DNA of 64,000 nt from G963665925 sp963678925. Its GTDB lineage: Bacteria > Bacillota > Clostridia > Peptostreptococcales > Acidaminobacteraceae. The notes beneath the pieces were generated by a model, which did not search any database, had not been told where the DNA came from, and worked only from the letters and a program-made list of their open reading frames with translations. The stretch covers positions 1,488,001 through 1,552,000 of the forward strand of contig OY787533.1 of assembly GCA_963678925.1 (NCBI GenBank). The letters are read 5' to 3'. Every line of letters starts with the position of its first letter. Positions within the stretch are counted from its first letter, which is position 1. Shown piece after piece: positions 59,406-64,000 of the stretch. The translations under genes and the position numbers were made by a program.

Positions 59406-60563
59406 ATGACAACTTTTAAAGATATGAATCTGAGCCCTGTCTACATTGAGCGGCTCCGAAAACAGGGCATCACTGCCCCGACCGAAATACAGGCCCGTGC
59501 CATTCCCGAAATTCTAATGAACCGGGACATTATTGCAAAATCCCAGACCGGAACAGGAAAGACCCTTGCTTTTCTGCTTCCCATTTTTGAACGGATGGAC
59601 CCTGAGCTGAATAAGGTTCAAGGACTGGTTGTCACGCCGACACGCGAGCTGGCCCTTCAGATTACGGAAGTCGCTAAGATGCTGTGCGGTGACGACAACC
59701 TGGGGATTCTTACCGTATACGGCGGACAGGATATTGACAAGCAGCTTCGTAAGCTCGGCAAAGGGGTTCACCTGATCATTGCTACGCCAGGCCGACTGCT
59801 TGACCACATGGGCAGGGAAACCGTGGATTTCAAGCATCTGAAAACCCTGGTTCTTGACGAAGCCGACCAGATGCTGCATCTGGGTTTTAGACCTGAAGTC
59901 GATATGATTCTAAGAATGACCCCTAAAAAGAAGCAGCTGCTCTGCTTCTCTGCAACACTGGAGGCCAAGGTCAAGAAAATAGCCTATGGCAACATGAGCG
60001 ACCCGGTCCAGATTGACATTGAAAAGAAGTCTGTCACACTGGATGCGATTGACCAGCTGCTTGTCAAAACAACGGACCGCAATAAAAAGGACGACCTGAT
60101 CAGTAAACTGGGCAGTGACATGCCTTTCATGGCAATCATTTTCTGTCGTACAAAACGACGCGTCGATGCGCTGGATATGGCGCTCAATCAAGCCGGTTTC
60201 AACTGCGAAAAACTTCATGGCGACCTGACGCAGAAGAAGCGCGAGCGGATCATGAAGGCCTTCAGAGATTTGAAAATCCAGTTTCTCATCGCAACGGACG
60301 TAGCTGCCCGAGGTCTGGATATCAGTGGCGTAACCCATATTTACAACTACGATATGCCAGAAACCGTCGATATTTACATTCACAGGATTGGACGAACTGG
60401 ACGTGCAGGCGAAAGCGGCATTGCCACAACTTTTGTAACACCAAAGGACGAAATTCTGCTGGCAGAAATAGAAAAGACAGTCCACCAGTCCCTGCCCTAC
60501 GAGTTCCTGGCTACAGACAAGGACGTCTATGTCACCATGTGTCAGAATACCTCAAATAAATAG
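59406..60563 (+). CDS. DEAD-box ATP-dependent RNA helicase, 385 aa
   Basis: Two RecA-like domains with all helicase motifs: Q-motif GITAPTEIQ, SQTGTGKT (motif I), PTRELALQ (Ia), DEAD as VLDEADQML (II), FSATL (III), FCRTKRR (IV), ATDVAARGLDI (V) and HRIGRTGR (VI). It ends shortly after the core, without a long RNA-binding tail, like small CshA/RhlE-type proteins. The ATG at 59406 follows AAGGAT; the ATG two codons earlier overlaps that site. Divergent from the cold-shock gene. Probably unwinds mRNA or rRNA structure at low temperature. Confidence 0.94.
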   Translation: MTTFKDMNLSPVYIERLRKQGITAPTEIQARAIPEILMNRDIIAKSQTGTGKTLAFLLPIFERMDPELNKVQGLVVTPTRELALQITEVAKMLCGDDNLGILTVYGGQDIDKQLRKLGKGVHLIIATPGRLLDHMGRETVDFKHLKTLVLDEADQMLHLGFRPEVDMILRMTPKKKQLLCFSATLEAKVKKIAYGNMSDPVQIDIEKKSVTLDAIDQLLVKTTDRNKKDDLISKLGSDMPFMAIIFCRTKRRVDALDMALNQAGFNCEKLHGDLTQKKRERIMKAFRDLKIQFLIATDVAARGLDISGVTHIYNYDMPETVDIYIHRIGRTGRAGESGIATTFVTPKDEILLAEIEKTVHQSLPYEFLATDKDVYVTMCQNTSNK

Positions 60564-60692
60564 TAGATGTCTTGAGATGCTTCAACCGATTTTCAACTAT
60601 TTTTGTAACACTTCAAATAATACTTTAAATCCCAGCCTGTTTTCTATATAATGAAAGGGAACTTTATCATTGTTTTTGAAAGGGGTAATTTC

Positions 60693-61364
60693 ATGAAAAA
60701 AGGGGATATATTGTGGGGTGGAGGACTGCTGGCAGTTATTGCATTTCTAACAGTTCCCGCAACGCACAATGTTTTTGTGAGCGCGTCATCGGGACATCCG
60801 CTCATGATGGCTTTCGTCAAGTTCTTTGTTCTGGGGACAATGGGTGAAGTCCTCGGTGGACGTATTGTCGCCGGAGACTGGGTTCGTCCAAAAGGACTGC
60901 TGCTTAGAGCACTTGTTTGGGGATTCCTGGGTATCTTTATCGCACTTGCTTTTACAATTTTCTCAACGGGTGTCACAGCCCTTATTGGAAAAGGACTGCT
61001 TCCAATGTTTGCTGAAGGCTCACTTGGCGCAAAGGTTCTGACTGCATTCTTTATTAGTGCATTCATGAACATTATCTTCGCACCAACCATGATGGGTTTT
61101 CACAAAATTACAGATACCTATATCGACCTTGCAGACGGAAAGCTTGGCAACATTTCAGGTGTACCACTGCCACAGGTAGTCAGCGCGATTGACTTCCAGG
61201 GCCTTGTCGGTTTTGTCTTCTTCAAGACAATTCCATTCTTCTGGATTCCTGCACATACGGTTACATTCCTGTTGCCGCCTGTTTATCGTGTACTGATGGC
61301 CGCATTTCTGGGAATCGCACTTGGCGCAATTCTTGGATTTGCTAAAAAACGCAAGACTGCCTAA
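60693..61364 (+). CDS. Membrane protein resembling the Mpv17/PMP22-like family, 223 aa
   Basis: Five to six TM segments (about 8-25, 40-58, 75-97, 115-135, 170-190 and 195-215). The C-terminal FFWIPAHTVTFLLPPVYRVLMAA followed by a Gly/Leu-rich TM resembles Mpv17-like proteins found in some Firmicutes; the assignment is tentative. Function unknown. ATG at 60693 has AAAGGGG upstream. The last gene on the plus strand before a shared terminator. Confidence 0.75.
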   Translation: MKKGDILWGGGLLAVIAFLTVPATHNVFVSASSGHPLMMAFVKFFVLGTMGEVLGGRIVAGDWVRPKGLLLRALVWGFLGIFIALAFTIFSTGVTALIGKGLLPMFAEGSLGAKVLTAFFISAFMNIIFAPTMMGFHKITDTYIDLADGKLGNISGVPLPQVVSAIDFQGLVGFVFFKTIPFFWIPAHTVTFLLPPVYRVLMAAFLGIALGAILGFAKKRKTA

Positions 61365-61418
61365 TCTCGAGAATTTAAGGTATGCATTAACTCACAAAAC
61401 CTTATACCAGATAAAATC

Positions 61419-61466
61419 AAAGAGGACCGCAATTCATGGAGTCATCCATGAACTGCAGTCCTCTTT
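61419..61466. terminator. Bidirectional terminator between the membrane protein and RbsB-type genes
   Basis: AAAGAGGAC...GTCCTCTTT with GCA/TGC and TTCATGGA/TCCATGAA inner stems and a GTCA loop; T-runs on both sides. Confidence 0.88.
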
Positions 61467-61525
61467 TTGTATTGTTTCTTATTTTAAATTCAAGCCGTCA
61501 ACCTACAGACAACTTAAAAGAGGGG

Positions 61526-63295
61526 CTACTTAACCAGCATCAGGTCGACTGGTACATATGCATCTACGCTCTCGCCCAGAAGAACCTTGAGTGCACTTTC
61601 AACACCCAGGCTGCCAATCATTGCAGGCTGCTGAGCAACAGTAGCAGCAAGTTCACCGTTTTCAACAGCTTTTACTGCGTCATCTGTAGCATCAAAACCA
61701 ACCACCTTGATATCCTTGCCAGCTGCTTGGATTGCCTTAAGAGCGCCAAGTGCCATTTCGTCGTTATGCGCAAATACAGCATCGATTTCAGGCTGTGCCT
61801 GAAGAATGTTTTCCATTACAGAAAGACCTTTTGTTCTGTCAAAGTCTGCAACCTGACGTGCCACCACTTCAATATCCTGACCTTCAAGGGCCTTGTTGAA
61901 GCCTTGGCCACGGTCTCTAGCAGCCGATGTGCCTGCAATACCTTCAAGTTCAACGACTTTACCGCTTCCGCCAAGCAGTTCAACGATGAAGTCACCTGCC
62001 ATCAGACCCCCTGCAACGTTATCAGAAGCAATGTGCGTCACAACATCACCCGCATTTGCACCTCTGTCCAGGGTCAGTACAGGGACACCTTTACCATTTG
62101 CCATTTTAATGGCATTGACAACGGCATCAGAGTCAGTCGGGTTGATCAGAATAACACTTACATCTTGAGTAAGTAGGTCTTCCATGTTTGCCAGTTCTTT
62201 TGCCGGATCATTCTGTGAATCCAGTACAACAAGCTCAAGATTCAGCTCTTCAGCCTTTTTCTCCGCACCTTCCTTGAGTGTTACGAAGAATGGGTTGTTG
62301 AGTGTCGAAACAATCAGACCCATTTTCTCGCCACTACCCATTAGGGCAGCAGCTTCTTCTTGACCGCCACCAGCTTGAGTGATAAGTTTCAGGTCAACAG
62401 GAATGAAGGCTTCAATTGTTTTACCATCAATTGTATCTTTAGCCGCACTTACGCCCAGGGAACCTATTTTTTCAGGCTGCTGTGCAACAGTTGCTGCCAT
62501 TTGTCCTGCTTCTACTGCCTTGACCGCATCATCTGTAGCATCAAAACCCACTACGATGATCTCTCTGCCTGCAGATTCTATAGCAGTCACTGCACCCAGT
62601 GCCATCTCGTCATTATGCGCAAATACTGCGTCGATTTCAGGCTGTGCCTGAAGAATATTTTCCATTACAGACAGACCCTTTGTTCTGTCAAAGTCAGCAA
62701 CCTGACGCGCCACCACTTCAATGTCAGTCGCATCAATTGCCTGGTTGAAGCCTTGACCACGATCTCTTGCAGCAGATGTACCCGCAATACCTTCAAGCTC
62801 TACAGCCTTGCCTTTTCCGCCTAGGAGTTCAGCTATGTATTCGCCGGCCATTACACCACCAGATACATTGTCTGAAGCGATATGTGTTACAACTTCACCA
62901 GCATTGGCACCTCTATCCAGTGTAATTACCGCTACTGATTTTTCATTTGCCATCTTGATGGCATTGCCAACAGCATCCGAGTCTGTTGGGTTGATCAGAA
63001 TAACATCCACACCTTGAGTCAGAAGATCTTCCATGTTTGCAAGCTCTTTAGCCGGGTCATTCTGCGAATCCAGAACAATCAGTTCAAGGCCAAGTGTGCT
63101 TGCCTGTGCCTCAGCACCGTCTTTTAGTGCAACGAAGAATGGGTTGTTGAGTGTCGAAACGACAAGACCCACTTTGCCGGCTGCAGCTTCCTGAGCCGCC
63201 GGTGCCTCCTCTGTTTGCTCAGCAGGTGCAGAACAGCCTGCAAGCATACCTATAATCATTACCATGACCATAAGCATTGACATAAACTTTTTCAT
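61526..63295 (-). CDS. Tandem-duplicated ribose-binding (RbsB-type) lipoprotein, 589 aa
   Basis: Signal peptide with lipobox LAGC (Cys21). Two complete RbsB-like domains, residues 41-306 and 324-589, each 266 aa and highly similar, are joined by a short Gly/Ala/Glu-rich linker (307-323). The linker resembles the N-terminal spacer before domain 1. Both domains keep E. coli RbsB ribose-contact motifs: STLNNPFF, DSQNDPAKEL, TLDRGA, SAARDRGQGF, ADFDR, HNDEMALGA and VGFDATDD. So both sites should bind ribose or a close sugar. Family members normally have one domain of about 300 aa. GGAGGAG precedes the ATG. The RbsC-type permease gene ends 22 bp upstream. Confidence 0.92.
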   Translation of the reverse strand: MKKFMSMLMVMVMIIGMLAGCSAPAEQTEEAPAAQEAAAGKVGLVVSTLNNPFFVALKDGAEAQASTLGLELIVLDSQNDPAKELANMEDLLTQGVDVILINPTDSDAVGNAIKMANEKSVAVITLDRGANAGEVVTHIASDNVSGGVMAGEYIAELLGGKGKAVELEGIAGTSAARDRGQGFNQAIDATDIEVVARQVADFDRTKGLSVMENILQAQPEIDAVFAHNDEMALGAVTAIESAGREIIVVGFDATDDAVKAVEAGQMAATVAQQPEKIGSLGVSAAKDTIDGKTIEAFIPVDLKLITQAGGGQEEAAALMGSGEKMGLIVSTLNNPFFVTLKEGAEKKAEELNLELVVLDSQNDPAKELANMEDLLTQDVSVILINPTDSDAVVNAIKMANGKGVPVLTLDRGANAGDVVTHIASDNVAGGLMAGDFIVELLGGSGKVVELEGIAGTSAARDRGQGFNKALEGQDIEVVARQVADFDRTKGLSVMENILQAQPEIDAVFAHNDEMALGALKAIQAAGKDIKVVGFDATDDAVKAVENGELAATVAQQPAMIGSLGVESALKVLLGESVDAYVPVDLMLVK

Positions 63296-63317
63296 TTAAT
63301 TCTCCTCCTCTTTCTAT

Positions 63318-64000
63318 CTATTTCTCTTTTTGATCCAATAACACCGCAACGAGAATCACAAGCCCCTTGGCAAGCATCTGATAGTAAGATGTCACGTTAA
63401 GCAGATTCAGTGCGTTGTTAAGAATACCAATAATCAGGGCGCCCACGATGGTTCCAAGAACAGAACCTACGCCGCCTGCAAGCGATGTTCCCCCGAGAAC
63501 AACTGCAGCGATGGCATCCAGCTCGTAGCCCGTTCCCGCTGTTGGCTGTGCAGAGGACAGACGGGATGTGATAATCATGCCGCCCGCGGCTGCAAGGGCA
63601 CCGCTCATACCGTATACAAAGAGCTTAACGCGGTGTACACTCACACCCGAAAGCTTTGTCGCCTCTTCATTGCCACCCGAGGAATAGACATAACGTCCAA
63701 TGGTCGTGTGCTTCAGGATGAAATAACAGGCTCCAAATATCAGAGCCATAATAATAATTGGATTCGGCACCCCAAACAGATAGCCATTTCCGATTTTTGA
63801 AAATGCCTCCGCATTGGCCTCATATCCTGCACTGATCGGTTTACCGTCAGTGAATACGAGTGTCGCGCCCCTGAAAACCGTCATCGTAGCCAGCGTCACG
63901 ATAAATGGCTGCAGCTTTCCCTTTGATATGATGAAGCCATTGACAATACCAATGCCTGTACCAATGGCAAGTGCAGCAAGTACGGCAACCGCAGCGGAAG
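63318..64000 (-). CDS. rbsC: Ribose-type ABC permease RbsC, partial (start beyond the window)
   Basis: The frame is open from the right edge (64000) to the stop at 63318, giving about 227 residues of a protein normally about 320 aa. The sequence shows IGTGIGIVNGFIISKGKLQPFIVTLATM (TM region), the EAM loop SSGGNEEATKLSGVSV and the C-terminal VVLGGTSLAGGVGSVLGTIVGALIIG, all RbsC-like. A GTG inside the frame at 63899 is not the start. The ATPase gene (rbsA) is expected to its right, outside the window. It pairs with the tandem binding protein 22 bp downstream. Confidence 0.93.
   Translation of the reverse strand, partial: SAAVAVLAALAIGTGIGIVNGFIISKGKLQPFIVTLATMTVFRGATLVFTDGKPISAGYEANAEAFSKIGNGYLFGVPNPIIIMALIFGACYFILKHTTIGRYVYSSGGNEEATKLSGVSVHRVKLFVYGMSGALAAAGGMIITSRLSSAQPTAGTGYELDAIAAVVLGGTSLAGGVGSVLGTIVGALIIGILNNALNLLNVTSYYQMLAKGLVILVAVLLDQKEK

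Noticed and set aside
63899..63901. GTG at 63899 as the start of the RbsC gene
   Set aside because: The frame and RbsC-like sequence continue to the window edge, so this GTG is an internal Val codon.

Overview
The window reads as a chromosomal segment from an anaerobic, motile, low-to-moderate-GC Gram-positive bacterium of the class Clostridia. This is inferred from strong GGAGG ribosome binding sites, TTG/GTG starts, intrinsic terminators, an S-layer-domain protein, several lipoproteins, a cobalamin riboswitch, PucR/MarR/TetR regulators and the general gene set. A Fusibacter/Acidaminobacter-like lineage would fit, but the genus cannot be fixed from sequence alone. No rRNA, tRNA, CRISPR array or prophage was found.

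Layout. 1-4.3 kb: a TetR-controlled MacB-type efflux operon with three near-identical operators. 4.5-5.6 kb: hisC. 5.7-10.3 kb: a signalling operon encoding a TPR-adenylate cyclase, a metallo-beta-lactamase-fold hydrolase and a GAF/HD-GYP protein. 10.4-17.7 kb: a PucR regulator divergent from a four-gene DUF3798-type ABC importer. 17.8-18.5 kb: an IS200/IS605-type tnpA element. 18.6-23.5 kb: an unrecognised protein, an enlarged M29 aminopeptidase and an SNF-family symporter. 24-26.6 kb: a membrane 4Fe-4S protein with an extracytoplasmic partner, then an orphan cobalamin riboswitch with its own terminator. 26.6-29 kb: a polar amino-acid ABC importer. 29-31 kb: GH42 beta-galactosidase with a promoter/operator. 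31.4-42.4 kb: a chemoreceptor, flavin reductase, secreted charged protein, PepT, a D-cysteine desulfhydrase-like enzyme, an ABC-F protein with a structured leader, an oxidoreductase, an EamA transporter and a hemolysin III homologue. 42.6-53.8 kb: DUF1836 regulator, glyoxalase-fold protein, second chemoreceptor, DHH phosphoesterase, exonuclease III, SLH protein, deoxynucleoside kinase and a MarR-MATE pair. 53.8-61.4 kb: Lon, a MarR-regulated two-TM protein, a small alarmone synthetase, a cold-shock protein divergent from a DEAD-box helicase, and a membrane protein. 61.5-64 kb: a ribose-type importer whose binding protein is an in-frame tandem duplication, with a partial RbsC permease.

The most unusual content is in the gaps between genes. 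A roughly 120-nt hairpin-forming repeat (43.3, 45.8 and 58.5 kb, plus an internally deleted relic at 47.8 kb) shows base-pair covariation between copies. At three of the four loci it sits between two short hairpins that resemble each other but differ from locus to locus. A second kind of unit (19.6-19.9 and 58.6-58.8 kb) has a short hairpin and a conserved GTCGYTAGYCGCGCC tail. At two places the tail is followed, exactly 4 nt later, by a perfect 26-bp inverted repeat of unrelated sequence. The cobalamin riboswitch at 26.3-26.5 kb ends in a strong terminator with no convincing gene in between and may make a B12-controlled small RNA.
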